Below, one piece after another: positions 25,262 to 33,565 of a DNA stretch of 53,542 bases; position 1 is the first letter of the stretch; each line of letters starts with the position of its first letter. The stretch comes from an uncultured Ruminococcus sp. (lineage in GTDB: Bacteria > Bacillota > Clostridia > Oscillospirales > Ruminococcaceae): positions 1-53,542 of the forward strand of contig CACZGM010000013.1 in the NCBI GenBank assembly GCA_902780695.1, written 5' to 3'. The notes below the pieces were generated by a model that worked only from the letters and a program-made list of their open reading frames with translations, ran no database searches and was not told the origin of the DNA. The translations under genes were made by a program, and so were the position numbers.

Positions 25262-26263
25262 TTACTGAGCGTTTCCGCCGGAACCGTTATCCTGCGGGAG
25301 TCTTATTCCGTCGTCCTTTGTATCGTTTCTGATAGTCGAGAAGTCGCTGAGTACCCAGCTGTACAGACCGGTTGTTACGGTAGAACCGCAGTATTCGCAG
25401 ACACCTGTACTCGATATCTGAAGCGGAGCACCGCAGTTCGGGCAGTTATGTCCGGTCATATTGTTCTCGTCGGCACTTCTTGTCTTTACGCCGACAGAAC
25501 GCATGAACTTCATCTTATAGCGGAAATCCCAGCGTGTGTTCTTGTCGCCGCGTACTATGTTACCTGTCTTGTCATCGGTCTGATAGTCGATGTAGCGTGC
25601 GTTTAGATACGCGGTAAGATACTCGTACTCGTTGTCGCGCACATAGCTTGTGAGGTACGCAGTATTGATAGCGATGCTCTCGTAATGGTAAGTTACGCCC
25701 TGCTCTATCTTTGACTGTACCTGCTTGTCGGTGGTATTGTAAAGATTCGTATGCATAACGGGTCTTACGGGAGTAAGGTCACGCTTGCACCATGCATTCT
25801 GGATATCGATATAAACTTCCTTTACAAAAGAAGTGAAGTCGTCAGCCGTAAAATTCGGGTCGTCCTTCTTGATGATCTGTTCGATCTCACCTGTTCTGTC
25901 GGGCAGATTTACATTAAGTCCCTGACCGCCGTTCGCAGGACGAACTCCGCCGCCCACGGGCGTTGATGTACCGCCGCCGGAATTATTATTTCCCTTGCGT
26001 GCCATTATAATCACGATCACTATGATAACTATGACAATAATTCCGATAGTGCCAAAACCGCCGCCGCCCCCGGAGCCTCCGTCATCATCGGAGTAGTAAT
26101 ATGTAGAGCCGCCTCCCCAGTCATGGTCACTGCTGCTCCAGTCACTTCCGCCGCTGTCAAAACTGTAATCATAGTCGTTTGCGTCAAAAGCGACCGCAGA
26201 TATACAGAATATCATAGCGGCAGCCAGCAAAACAGAGAGAATAACAGTAATTTTCTTTTTCAA
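25262..26263 (-). CDS. YdjG-like membrane protein with zinc ribbon
   Basis: A 333-residue protein with a signal-like N-terminal helix (about 5-25), an exterior stretch rich in Asp, Ser, Gly and Tyr, then a second membrane helix (GIIVIVIIVIVIIMA). A Gly/Asn-rich linker and a TIM44-like cytosolic domain follow (about 135-270), then a ribbon CPNCGAPL...CEYCGSTV. This is the layout of B. subtilis YdjG. A TTG start at 26263 is chosen because GGAGG lies seven bases upstream, even though the frame opens at 26314. It is the first gene of the trio, behind a TTGACT-17-TATTAT promoter. Confidence 0.7.
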   Translation of the reverse strand: MKKKITVILSVLLAAAMIFCISAVAFDANDYDYSFDSGGSDWSSSDHDWGGGSTYYYSDDDGGSGGGGGFGTIGIIVIVIIVIVIIMARKGNNNSGGGTSTPVGGGVRPANGGQGLNVNLPDRTGEIEQIIKKDDPNFTADDFTSFVKEVYIDIQNAWCKRDLTPVRPVMHTNLYNTTDKQVQSKIEQGVTYHYESIAINTAYLTSYVRDNEYEYLTAYLNARYIDYQTDDKTGNIVRGDKNTRWDFRYKMKFMRSVGVKTRSADENNMTGHNCPNCGAPLQISSTGVCEYCGSTVTTGLYSWVLSDFSTIRNDTKDDGIRLPQDNGSGGNAQ

Positions 26264-26320
26264 CTCGATTTCCTCCGTTAAAGAATTTGTAACCGGAATA
26301 AATAGCCGTATCACATTAAC

Positions 26321-26349
26321 ATAATAACATTATTTATCCGAAAAGTCAA
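26321..26349 (-). promoter_or_regulatory. Promoter of the YdjGHI-like operon
   Basis: Minus strand TTGACT (26344-26349), 17 bases, TATTAT (26321-26326). The rest of the gap to xylB is AT-rich, with no other feature that I can see. Confidence 0.7.
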
Positions 26350-26473
26350 GATTTTTTGCATTTTACATAATAAAATATTTTCAACTTTGCTTTGAATTGT
26401 GAAAAATCTGCATTCCGGAGTATCGTTTTACTGCGGCTTCCTTTTTTTATAGGCAAACTTGCATTAGTCACTG

Positions 26474-26502
26474 TTGACAAATCAGCAGCTTTGTATTATA
26501 AT
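26474..26502 (+). promoter_or_regulatory. Promoter of xylB
   Basis: TTGACA at 26474-26479, 17 bases, TATAAT at 26497-26502: a perfect sigma-A consensus. I see no LacI-type palindrome overlapping it. Confidence 0.9.
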
Positions 26503-26558
26503 AATTTTAGTAAATGAGTGCATTATACACTGTCTCATACAAGAAAGGAATGATATTT

Positions 26559-28082
26559 ATGTCTTATATTCTCGGAGTCGATATCGGCACCTCCGGAACC
26601 AAAACTGTCCTTTTTGACGAAAACGGCACTGCTATGGCTTCCGCGACCTATGAGTACCCGCTCTACACACCGCAGAACGGCTACGCGGAGCAGGAGCCCG
26701 AAGACTGGTGGAACGCTTCCGTTCACGGTATCTCGGACGTTATTTCAGAAAGCGGCATACCCGCATCGGAGATAAAAGGCATCGGACTTTCCGGTCAGAT
26801 GCACGGTCTTGTTATGCTTGACGCGGAGTGCAAGGTCATACGCAAGAGCATAATCTGGTGCGATCAGCGCACATCTGCCGAAGCAGCCGAGATCACAAGC
26901 AAGGTAGGCCACGAGAAGCTCGTGGAGATCACAGCAAATCCTGCTATAACAGGCTTCACGGCGGCTAAGATCATGTGGGTAAAGAACAATGAACCGCAGA
27001 ATTATGAGCGCTGCCGCCATATCCTTCTTCCGAAGGACTATATCAGATTTATGCTTACCGGCGAGTTTGCGACAGAAGTTTCCGACGCTTCCGGTATGCA
27101 GCTTCTCGATATACCGAAAAGACAATGGTCGGACGAGGTGCTCGAAAAGCTCGGAATAGACAAGTCCCTGCTCGCAAAGGTTTATGAGAGCCCGGATATT
27201 ACCGGTAAGGTAACAAAGAAAGCCGCCGAGCTCACAGGTCTTGCCGAGGGTACACCGGTAGTGGGCGGTGCCGGAGACAACGCGGCAGCAGCGGTAGGAA
27301 CAGGTGTTGTAGAAGACGGAACAGCGTTTACCACTATAGGCTCAAGCGGCGTTGTTTTCGCGCATACGTCCGATATCTCAATTGACAAGAAAGGCAGAGT
27401 TCACACATTCTGCTGCGCTGTTCCGGGCTGCTGGCACGTTATGGGCGTTACCCAGAGTGCCGGTCTCTCTCTGAAATGGTTCAGAGACAACCTTTGCTGG
27501 AGCGAAATGGAGACAGCCGTAAATATGGGTGTCGATCCGTACTACCTGACCGATAAAGCAGCGATGGAAGTGCCTATCGGCGCAAACAGGCTGCTCTATA
27601 TGCCGTATCTTAACGGCGAACGTACACCTCATCTTGACCCGAACGCAAGAGGCGCGTTCATAGGTCTTTCAACGATGCACAAGAAGAAAGATATGATCCG
27701 TGCCGTAATGGAGGGCGTTTCATATTCTCTGCGTGACTGTGTCGAAGTAATGCGTGAGATGCACATAAACGTAAGCAATATGATGGCCTGCGGCGGCGGC
27801 GGAACCTCACCGCTCTGGAGACAGATGCTCGCTGATCTCTACGGCTGTCCCGTAAAAACATCGCAGAACAAGGAGGGTCCTGCTCTCGGAGTTGCTCTTC
27901 TCGCTGCTGTCGGCACCGGTATATATTCCTCCGTTCCCGAAGCATGTAAGGCTGTTATCAAGGAGGACAAGGTCCAGCAGCCTATCCCGGAGAATACCGA
28001 GAAATATGAAAAGGTATATGAACTGTACCGCAGACTATATCCGCGTATGAAACAGACATTCGCAGAGCTTGCAGAGCTCTGA
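26559..28082 (+). CDS. xylB: Xylulokinase
   Basis: A 507-residue FGGY-family kinase that phosphorylates D-xylulose, the step after xylose isomerase in xylan sugar use. Motifs are GVDIGTSGTK (phosphate 1), GIGLSGQMHGLVMLD, the catalytic base Asp in GGAGDNAAAAVGTG, and the phosphate 2 and adenosine loops MACGGGGTSPLWRQMLADLYG and EGPALGVALLAAVGTG. The QMHGLV segment is typical of xylulokinases rather than glycerol kinases. ATG at 26559 behind AAAGGAATG; an upstream frame opening at 26514 has no ribosome site. No xylose isomerase lies in the window. A perfect consensus promoter suggests strong expression. Confidence 0.95.
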   Translation: MSYILGVDIGTSGTKTVLFDENGTAMASATYEYPLYTPQNGYAEQEPEDWWNASVHGISDVISESGIPASEIKGIGLSGQMHGLVMLDAECKVIRKSIIWCDQRTSAEAAEITSKVGHEKLVEITANPAITGFTAAKIMWVKNNEPQNYERCRHILLPKDYIRFMLTGEFATEVSDASGMQLLDIPKRQWSDEVLEKLGIDKSLLAKVYESPDITGKVTKKAAELTGLAEGTPVVGGAGDNAAAAVGTGVVEDGTAFTTIGSSGVVFAHTSDISIDKKGRVHTFCCAVPGCWHVMGVTQSAGLSLKWFRDNLCWSEMETAVNMGVDPYYLTDKAAMEVPIGANRLLYMPYLNGERTPHLDPNARGAFIGLSTMHKKKDMIRAVMEGVSYSLRDCVEVMREMHINVSNMMACGGGGTSPLWRQMLADLYGCPVKTSQNKEGPALGVALLAAVGTGIYSSVPEACKAVIKEDKVQQPIPENTEKYEKVYELYRRLYPRMKQTFAELAEL

Positions 28083-28149
28083 TGTCCCCGCCGCTCCGGA
28101 GGAAAACTTTCTGTTCACATCTTTACTCAACGCGAAAATGAGGCAACGT

Positions 28150-28773
28150 ATGAAATTCAACGAACTTGAAAAACCGTGGCAGGAGATCTTTGAACTCGGC
28201 TGGCAGTCCTTCTGTGAAGGAAATCTCCCTATCGGCGCGATCATCGTCGATGATTCCGGAAAAACCCTGTCGGTAGGACGCAACCATTATGTCACGAGCA
28301 AGCGCTTTCCGAACTGTAAGGTCGATCACGCGGAAACGGAATGCATACAGCTCCTTGACATAGAGAAATATCCCGATCTGAGCAACTACACCATGTACAC
28401 ATCAATGGAACCCTGCCCTATGTGCATAGGCACTATAATCATGAGCAATCTGAAGGCCGTTCATGTTGCGGCGCATGATGCATGGGCGGGAGCTTCCGAT
28501 ATACTGCTCACAAACGCGTATGCGCAGAAGAAATCCGTTGAGGTCGTATTTGCCGAGGATTTTCTCGCTAATATGCAGATCGCGCTTCAGGGCTGCGTGG
28601 AACTGCGCTGCAACGGCACGGAGAGCTCGGTCTATAAGAGCTTCACAGATACGTACCCGCTCGGTGCGTCGGCAGCTTTCCGGCTTTACAGCGAGGGGAT
28701 CGCGGAGCGCTTCGTAGAAGAGCGCACGCCCTTCCCCGAAGTTTTCGACCGCATCGCCGAACTCTTTGGTTAA
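28150..28773 (+). CDS. Nucleoside/tRNA deaminase-like protein
   Basis: A 207-residue zinc deaminase of the cytidine/deoxycytidylate family. The zinc motifs are HAETECIQL (HAE) and MEPCPMCIGTI (PCxxC), the arrangement of TadA-like and guanine/cytosine deaminases. A C-terminal part of about 60 residues, past the normal domain, adds an extension I do not recognise. Substrate is not determined; free nucleobase or nucleoside is as likely as tRNA. The ATG at 28150 is favoured by GAGG at 28139-28142; an earlier TTG frame overlaps xylB. It is probably co-transcribed with xylB, 67 bases downstream. Confidence 0.75.
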   Translation: MKFNELEKPWQEIFELGWQSFCEGNLPIGAIIVDDSGKTLSVGRNHYVTSKRFPNCKVDHAETECIQLLDIEKYPDLSNYTMYTSMEPCPMCIGTIIMSNLKAVHVAAHDAWAGASDILLTNAYAQKKSVEVVFAEDFLANMQIALQGCVELRCNGTESSVYKSFTDTYPLGASAAFRLYSEGIAERFVEERTPFPEVFDRIAELFG

Positions 28774-28846
28774 GGCTATACCGCACAAAGAGCATCAGTG
28801 AACGCGCTGTGCGTTGTCTGAATCGTGACGAAATCTACAGAAACCA

Positions 28847-28884
28847 AAACAGGCCGATGAACTTATCCATCGGTCTGTTTTCTT
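28847..28884 (+). terminator. Terminator of the xylB unit
   Basis: AAACAGGCCGATG at 28847-28859 pairs with CATCGGTCTGTTT at 28868-28880, followed by TCTTATT. It also faces the convergent miniprotein gene. Confidence 0.85.
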
Positions 28885-28911
28885 ATTATATTATTTTTAG
28901 CACAATTCAGA

Positions 28912-29019
28912 TCAGCCGGTAAAACTCCCGACCACTATTCCTATTATCATAACGACCGCAACAACTGCCGCAATTATTCTGTAGGCGACTTTCAGTCCTT
29001 CTCTGTCCTTGTTTCTCAT
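28912..29019 (-). CDS. 35-residue single-helix membrane miniprotein (Prli42/DUF4044-like)
   Basis: A short frame reading MRNKDREGLKVAY, then a strongly hydrophobic helix ending VVGSFTG and stop. It has a basic N-terminus and one membrane helix of about 18-20 residues. This matches the size and plan of the DUF4044/Prli42 stressosome-associated miniproteins of Firmicutes, which are also often found near division genes. It starts 10 bases after the DivIC stop behind ACAGG, so it ends this operon. The assignment to that family is by size and plan only. It is too short for usual gene callers. Confidence 0.6.
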   Translation of the reverse strand: MRNKDREGLKVAYRIIAAVVAVVMIIGIVVGSFTG

Positions 29020-29029
29020 ATCTTACCTG

Positions 29030-29332
29030 TCAGTTCGTCGGTATAAAGTAGTATATCTTCTCATCGGAATATGAATAATCAAGCTCCTCGCGGGCTATCT
29101 CCTCAACATATCCCATTTTGTACTCATCGCTGGTATAGCGCTCAAGGAGCTCATTCTCTGTGCGCAGCTCATAGAGCTTTTCAGAAAGAGCGTCATATTC
29201 AGCGGATTTCTGTGCTATCTCGACCTGCATAGTCACAAGGTTTACAACAGCGTATGCCAGTGCCACAAAAGCAGCGAATGCAAATATAAACGGCAGTTTA
29301 TATGATTTTCCTGACTTTTGCTTTGACCGCAT
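29030..29332 (-). CDS. divIC: Septum formation initiator DivIC/FtsB family
   Basis: A 100-residue bitopic protein: a short basic cytoplasmic tail, a membrane helix (about 13-35) and a coiled coil (QVEIAQKSAEYDALSEKLYEL), ending with a short YSYSDEKIYYF tail. DivIC partners FtsL and DivIB in the divisome. The ATG at 29332 is chosen because AAGGCGGTGA precedes it; an earlier GTG at 29344 reads into YabQ. It overlaps yabQ by 35 bases. Position at the end of the yabP-yabQ run is the conserved Bacillus order. Confidence 0.9.
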   Translation of the reverse strand: MRSKQKSGKSYKLPFIFAFAAFVALAYAVVNLVTMQVEIAQKSAEYDALSEKLYELRTENELLERYTSDEYKMGYVEEIAREELDYSYSDEKIYYFIPTN

Positions 29333-29843
29333 TTCTGTTTTCACCGCCTTCCGGATATACTTCCCCCACCTTATGACCGGTATTATTATACACTACTTTA
29401 TTATTCTTTTTCAAGTATTTTTTCACTTTTTCTGCACTATTCGATAAAATTTTTCTGTTTTCCATAAAGATTTTTGTTGCTTTTTGGCAAATATAACGGA
29501 TCGGTTTCATGAGTTGTGAGGATGCAAAACGGCAGACGCGTCCGAACAGCTTTGCAGCCGGCGGAACAGCAAAGCCGAGCGTTACCATATTTACAGAAAA
29601 ACCGAGTGCCGCGGCAGCAACATAGTACAGCCTGAAGTAGCCGCTCCCGTAAGCCGCCGAAAACACAAAAAGTACAAATCCGGCGATCACCGCAAAAAGA
29701 AAATCAAGTACAGCTGCAAGAATTCTGCGCTTCGGGAAAGCAAGACGCGGAAAACGGAAAAGGTTGTAAAGAACTGCAAGAAAAAAACCGACTGCGGCGT
29801 AGATCCCGATCATTGAAAGTACGGTATCGGCGGTCTCAAACAT
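29298..29843 (-). CDS. yabQ: Sporulation membrane protein YabQ-like
   Basis: A 181-residue protein with four N-terminal membrane helices (from about 8 to 100) and a basic cytosolic tail. In B. subtilis YabQ is required for spore cortex formation. Similarity is mainly in the hydrophobic part (FFLAVLYNLFRF, and a PKRRILAAVLDFLFAVIAG segment) and in gene position between yabP and divIC. Many cultured ruminococci are regarded as non-sporing, so this suggests either retained spore capacity or drift. The start follows GGTGAC. Confidence 0.75.
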   Translation of the reverse strand: MFETADTVLSMIGIYAAVGFFLAVLYNLFRFPRLAFPKRRILAAVLDFLFAVIAGFVLFVFSAAYGSGYFRLYYVAAAALGFSVNMVTLGFAVPPAAKLFGRVCRFASSQLMKPIRYICQKATKIFMENRKILSNSAEKVKKYLKKNNKVVYNNTGHKVGEVYPEGGENRNAVKAKVRKII

Positions 29844-29855
29844 AATGTCACCGCC

Positions 29856-30113
29856 TTATCTGAAAAGTTTTGTTATAAGATTATCCGGAAGATGCCTCTT
29901 CTCTGTCTTATAACAAAACGAATCTATATGTCCGTTTATGCGCAGGATCCCGCTTGCGGGATCAAACTCATCCGCTTCAAGGCAGCTCCCTTTTATCACG
30001 AGATCGCCTTTCTCCGTAAATACGCAGACTTCTCCTTCCGTTATCATATCAACGGAATTCACTCCGGTAACTGTAATATTTTCACGATCATTTATTGTTA
30101 TACTGCTGTTCAT
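29856..30113 (-). CDS. yabP: Sporulation protein YabP
   Basis: An 85-residue, all-beta protein with the YabP/YqfC look: the segments ENITVTGVNSVDMITEGEVCVFTEKGDLVIKG and GILRINGHIDSFCY. In Bacillus yabP is needed for cortex formation under sigma-E control. ATG behind AAGGAG. It is 12 bases upstream of yabQ in the same direction. I did not find a clear sigma-E promoter in the short gap to rqcP. Confidence 0.85.
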   Translation of the reverse strand: MNSSITINDRENITVTGVNSVDMITEGEVCVFTEKGDLVIKGSCLEADEFDPASGILRINGHIDSFCYKTEKRHLPDNLITKLFR

Positions 30114-30185
30114 AAGTACTCCTTAAATGTACAGGCTTCTGTATAACTATACTATGACCGTTGTATTCTTTTTAGAACAGTTTGC

Positions 30186-30425
30186 TCAGACTACTTCGTA
30201 AAGATCGGAAGCGCCGTCCTTTCCGACCACCTCCGCAACACGCAGGACTTTGACCTTAAGCGGAGTTTTTCCGATGTTTATTTCAATTATGTCTCCTGTC
30301 TTTACATCATACGACGCACGCGCAGGCTTGCCGTTCACGCTTACCTTTTCGGCATCACAGGCTTCATTTGCTACGGTTCTGCGTTTGATAAGGCGCGAAA
30401 CCTTAAGATATTTGTCGAGTCTCAT
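30186..30425 (-). CDS. rqcP: S4-domain RNA-binding protein RqcP
   Basis: A 79-residue S4 protein (formerly YabO/HslR). In Firmicutes it works with RqcH in adding Ala tails to nascent chains on stalled 50S subunits. The S4 core RLDKYLKVSRLIKRRTVANEACDAEKVSVNGK is plain. ATG at 30425 behind AAAGGAGAT; an earlier start adds an 11-residue stretch without a ribosome site. Its position between mazG/HU and yabP is the conserved order. Confidence 0.92.
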   Translation of the reverse strand: MRLDKYLKVSRLIKRRTVANEACDAEKVSVNGKPARASYDVKTGDIIEINIGKTPLKVKVLRVAEVVGKDGASDLYEVV

Positions 30426-30490
30426 ATTATCTCCTTTGTACATACGGCGGCACTGCAAAGAACAAAGCTGCCGTTTCTGTAAAACAAAAG

Positions 30491-30515
30491 CGGACCCGGC
30501 GGTATGCCGAATCCG
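30491..30515 (-). terminator. Terminator after HU
   Basis: CGGACCCGGC at 30491-30500 pairs with GCCGAATCCG at 30506-30515 (two G-U pairs), with a T-rich run on the minus strand. It should partly insulate HU from rqcP. Confidence 0.65.
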
Positions 30516-30538
30516 TTTTATTATCGATAAACCGCTGT

Positions 30539-30814
30539 TTACTTGGCAACAGCATCTTTTAAAGCTCTGCCGGCCTTGAATGCGGGAACTTTCGTTGCCT
30601 TGATCTTTATCTTTTTCTTTGTCTGAGGATTGATACCCTCACGAGCCTGGCGTTCGCGTGTCTCGAATGTACCGAAACCTACGAGCTGGATCTTCTCGCC
30701 CTTTGCGAGTGTGTCGGTAACAACAGCAGTCAGAGCGTTGAGAGCCTTTTCGGAATCCTTCTTGCTGAGCTCGGACTTTTCTGCTATAGCCGAAATCAAT
30801 TCTGCCTTAGTCAT
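30539..30814 (-). CDS. hup: HU-type nucleoid protein
   Basis: A 91-residue histone-like DNA-binding protein. It begins MTKAELISAIAEKSELSKKD and contains the arm motif ETRERQAREGINPQTKKKIKI and the final AVAK, all standard for HU. HU bends DNA and compacts the nucleoid. It sits between mazG and rqcP, has its own terminator, and has a gap of 60 bases on the upstream side. Confidence 0.97.
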   Translation of the reverse strand: MTKAELISAIAEKSELSKKDSEKALNALTAVVTDTLAKGEKIQLVGFGTFETRERQAREGINPQTKKKIKIKATKVPAFKAGRALKDAVAK

Positions 30815-30873
30815 TTTAAACCTCCATAAAAAATGATTGAATGATTGTTTCCCTGTCCGTATGTGCCGTACTT

Positions 30874-31674
30874 TCAGGGTTCCTGCGTTTCGTTCTTAGC
30901 CTTCTCCCAGAGCCCGTCGAGCTCTTCGGGAGCAGCCTCGGTAAAGGTTCTGCCCTCCTTTTCGAGAAGCGCCTCGACTCCACTAAAACGTATTATAAAC
31001 TTATTTATTGCAAATGTCAAGGCTTTTTCACTATCTTTTTTCAAAAATCTCGATAAATTGGTGCATGAAAACAGGATATCTCCGAGTTCTTCCTCTATCT
31101 TTTCGTCTGTTCCCTGTCCGATTGCACTTTCAAGCTCGTCGATCTCACTGCGCAGGCGGGCTATGACCTCACTCGTGGAACGGAAATCCATTCCCGCGTT
31201 AGCAGCTCGTTTTCCGACTTTTTCTCCCCTCATCAGCGCCGGCAGCAGTTTCGGAACGCTTTTCAGCCTGTCGGAAGCCTTTTCCTCGTTCTTGGACTTC
31301 GACTTCAGCACATCCCAGTTCTTAAGCACTTCTTCGGGAGTGTTCACCTTTATATCGCCGAAAACGTGCGGGTGGCGGTAAACAAGTTTCTTGCAGATAC
31401 CGTCGCACACATCGTCAAAGTTGAAGCTGTTCTGTTCATCTTCCAGCTCACTGTGAAATACGACCTGAAGAAGAAGATCGCCGAGTTCTTCTTTCAGCAG
31501 CGCAGGATCTTCCGAATCTATTGCTTCCGCGACCTCGTAAGCCTCCTCAAGTACGTCCATACGGATAGTCTTGTGCGTCTGCACCTTGTCCCACGGGCAG
31601 CCGTGCTCACTGCGCAGTTCCTTCATTATCTCACGCAGATCGTTTATATCGTACCTTTCCTTTATCTCAAACAT
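30874..31674 (-). CDS. mazG: Nucleoside triphosphate pyrophosphohydrolase MazG
   Basis: A 266-residue house-cleaning NTP pyrophosphohydrolase with two MazG modules: the first with CPWDKVQTHKTIR and EEAYEVAEAI...EELGDLLLQVVFH, the second with EIDELESAIG and EEELGDILFSCTNL. The EExxE-type metal sites are present in both. The long Bacillus YabN form also has a methylase domain that is absent here. ATG at 31674 behind GGAGGT; a longer frame is rejected. It follows spoVB in the order seen in Bacillus. Confidence 0.95.
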   Translation of the reverse strand: MFEIKERYDINDLREIMKELRSEHGCPWDKVQTHKTIRMDVLEEAYEVAEAIDSEDPALLKEELGDLLLQVVFHSELEDEQNSFNFDDVCDGICKKLVYRHPHVFGDIKVNTPEEVLKNWDVLKSKSKNEEKASDRLKSVPKLLPALMRGEKVGKRAANAGMDFRSTSEVIARLRSEIDELESAIGQGTDEKIEEELGDILFSCTNLSRFLKKDSEKALTFAINKFIIRFSGVEALLEKEGRTFTEAAPEELDGLWEKAKNETQEP

Positions 31675-31742
31675 TGCAGTACCTCCGTTTTGGGTTTTTC
31701 TATATATTACCACAAAATCCGGGGAAAAGCAATATGAACAGC

Positions 31743-33392
31743 CTATGCCCTTTTCCGTCTCAGCAAACGTACCACTTCCGTGAAGTCGCGGCTGTCGGTT
31801 ATGAACAGGATAAGAGCGTAAATCGCAGCACCGGCAGAAACAGATACCGCGAGAGCAATGATCGTACCTGCGACAGCTTCCGTTCCCCGAAAGAAGAGGT
31901 ACGCTCCGGTACCGCAGCCGACAGCCGCAAGTACGGCAGGACGCGAAAATCGCACTATACCTGTTCCTATACCGAAACGTCTGCGAACCTCTCTTGCCGA
32001 CAACATAAGACAGATCACATTTGAAAGCACTCCTGACAGTGCTGCGCCGGTTATGTTCATAAACGGCAGTATTACGAAAGCAAGGTTCAGCATCAGCTTC
32101 AATCCGCCGCAGATCAATGTCATTTTTATGGGATATCCGAAATCTCCGTAAGCATGGAAAATAATGAATACGGCACCCAGAAGCCCCGCCGCTATGCCTC
32201 CGGCACTTAAAACCGCAAGAGGCAGTGTACTGACTGCGACTTCTGTTTCCCTTACCGGGTACAGGATACGCAGTATCGGTTCAGACAGCACTGCCATAAG
32301 AACGGTAACAGGAAACGTCACAACGCAGGTGCCTTTTATCAGCAGCTTCACCTCACGTCCGAACGCTTGCCGGTCATGGCTGCCGGCAGCATAAGCCAAT
32401 CTCGGCAAAGCACATCTTCCGACTACCCCCGGAACAGACGCAGCAAGCATATATACCGACATGATCATACCGGCATAGCAGCCGTACATAAAATTTCCGA
32501 TTCCTGTACAGCCTTCCTTCACAGCCGACAGTACAGCATTATTTTCCCAATATTCCGGGAAAAGCATAGAAGACAGATCAATACAGCTTGATATAGAAAG
32601 CATATCGGCTACTCCGATAAGATTTGATGCCGCGGCTCCGAGAGATATCGGAAGAGCCTTCATAAAAATGTCCCGGCTGACGGAAACCACTTCTTTGCGT
32701 GAAAGTTTTTCACCGTATTTAATGTGCCTGCCGCCGATACGGGATCTGAAAAACATGAATATCAGTCCGCACAGTTCACTTACATTAACACCGAGTATCG
32801 CCGCCGCTGCCGAATACGGAAGAGCGGCTTGCTCCGAGCCGAAAAAACGCACTCCGTTGTAGTAGACATAATACGACAGCCCGATCCCGAGTCCGGCCTT
32901 GACGACAGACTCAATAACCTGCGACAGCGCAGTCGGCAGAGCGTCCGACATTCCCTCGTAATATCCCCTGTAAACCGCGGTCACGGAACAGAATAGCGCT
33001 GCGGGAGCAATTATAAGCACTCCCGGCAGACTTTCCGGTGAATTTGCGATGTAAAGGACGAACGGCAGTGCGGTAAGCCAGATCAGCAGGGTCCCGGCAA
33101 GCCCGAGCAGCACCGAAAGAAGCAGCGAACATCTTTTCATCAGACGTATTCTGCCGTATTCACCCGAAGCAGCATATTCGGCTGTGCTCCGGGTCAGAAT
33201 AGTCGGTATACCGGCGCACGCAAATGACAAAACAGGTGTAAAAATGCTGTACGCCGTAGTGAAATAACCCATACCTTCACCGCCGAGGATATTTCCAAGA
33301 GGTATTTTCAGCACCGCTCCGAGCCCCTTTGAAATCACCATTGCCGCAAACATTACCGCCGCATTTCTCACAAAACCCTTGTTTTTACCCAT
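31743..33392 (-). CDS. SpoVB/MurJ-like polysaccharide flippase
   Basis: A 549-residue integral membrane protein with about 14 helices of the MOP superfamily. In B. subtilis SpoVB is implicated in spore cortex synthesis and its relatives YabM and MurJ in lipid-linked precursor flipping. The N-terminus (AAVMFAAMVISKGLGAVLKIPLGNILGGEGMG) is typical of this group. It heads the run leading to divIC. GGAGGT lies upstream. Whether it serves peptidoglycan or another polymer cannot be told from sequence. Confidence 0.85.
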   Translation of the reverse strand: MGKNKGFVRNAAVMFAAMVISKGLGAVLKIPLGNILGGEGMGYFTTAYSIFTPVLSFACAGIPTILTRSTAEYAASGEYGRIRLMKRCSLLLSVLLGLAGTLLIWLTALPFVLYIANSPESLPGVLIIAPAALFCSVTAVYRGYYEGMSDALPTALSQVIESVVKAGLGIGLSYYVYYNGVRFFGSEQAALPYSAAAAILGVNVSELCGLIFMFFRSRIGGRHIKYGEKLSRKEVVSVSRDIFMKALPISLGAAASNLIGVADMLSISSCIDLSSMLFPEYWENNAVLSAVKEGCTGIGNFMYGCYAGMIMSVYMLAASVPGVVGRCALPRLAYAAGSHDRQAFGREVKLLIKGTCVVTFPVTVLMAVLSEPILRILYPVRETEVAVSTLPLAVLSAGGIAAGLLGAVFIIFHAYGDFGYPIKMTLICGGLKLMLNLAFVILPFMNITGAALSGVLSNVICLMLSAREVRRRFGIGTGIVRFSRPAVLAAVGCGTGAYLFFRGTEAVAGTIIALAVSVSAGAAIYALILFITDSRDFTEVVRLLRRKRA

Positions 33393-33482
33393 TCCGACTA
33401 CCTCCGGGAGCTCTGATTGCCTGTCTATAAATCAATATATATGGCTTTGACACTAAATATTACACAAAATATATTAAAAGTA

Positions 33483-33511
33483 TTGACATATTGTGATTTT
33501 TGAGTTAAAAT
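33483..33511 (+). promoter_or_regulatory. Promoter of the radical SAM-aro-GH26 run
   Basis: TTGACA at 33483-33488, 17 bases, TAAAAT at 33506-33511. It points to the gene starting at 33566 and is divergent from spoVB. Confidence 0.8.
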
Positions 33512-33565
33512 ATATTCTATAGTATTATGCCGTTTTATACGGAAGAAAGAGGACAGGAGATAAAA

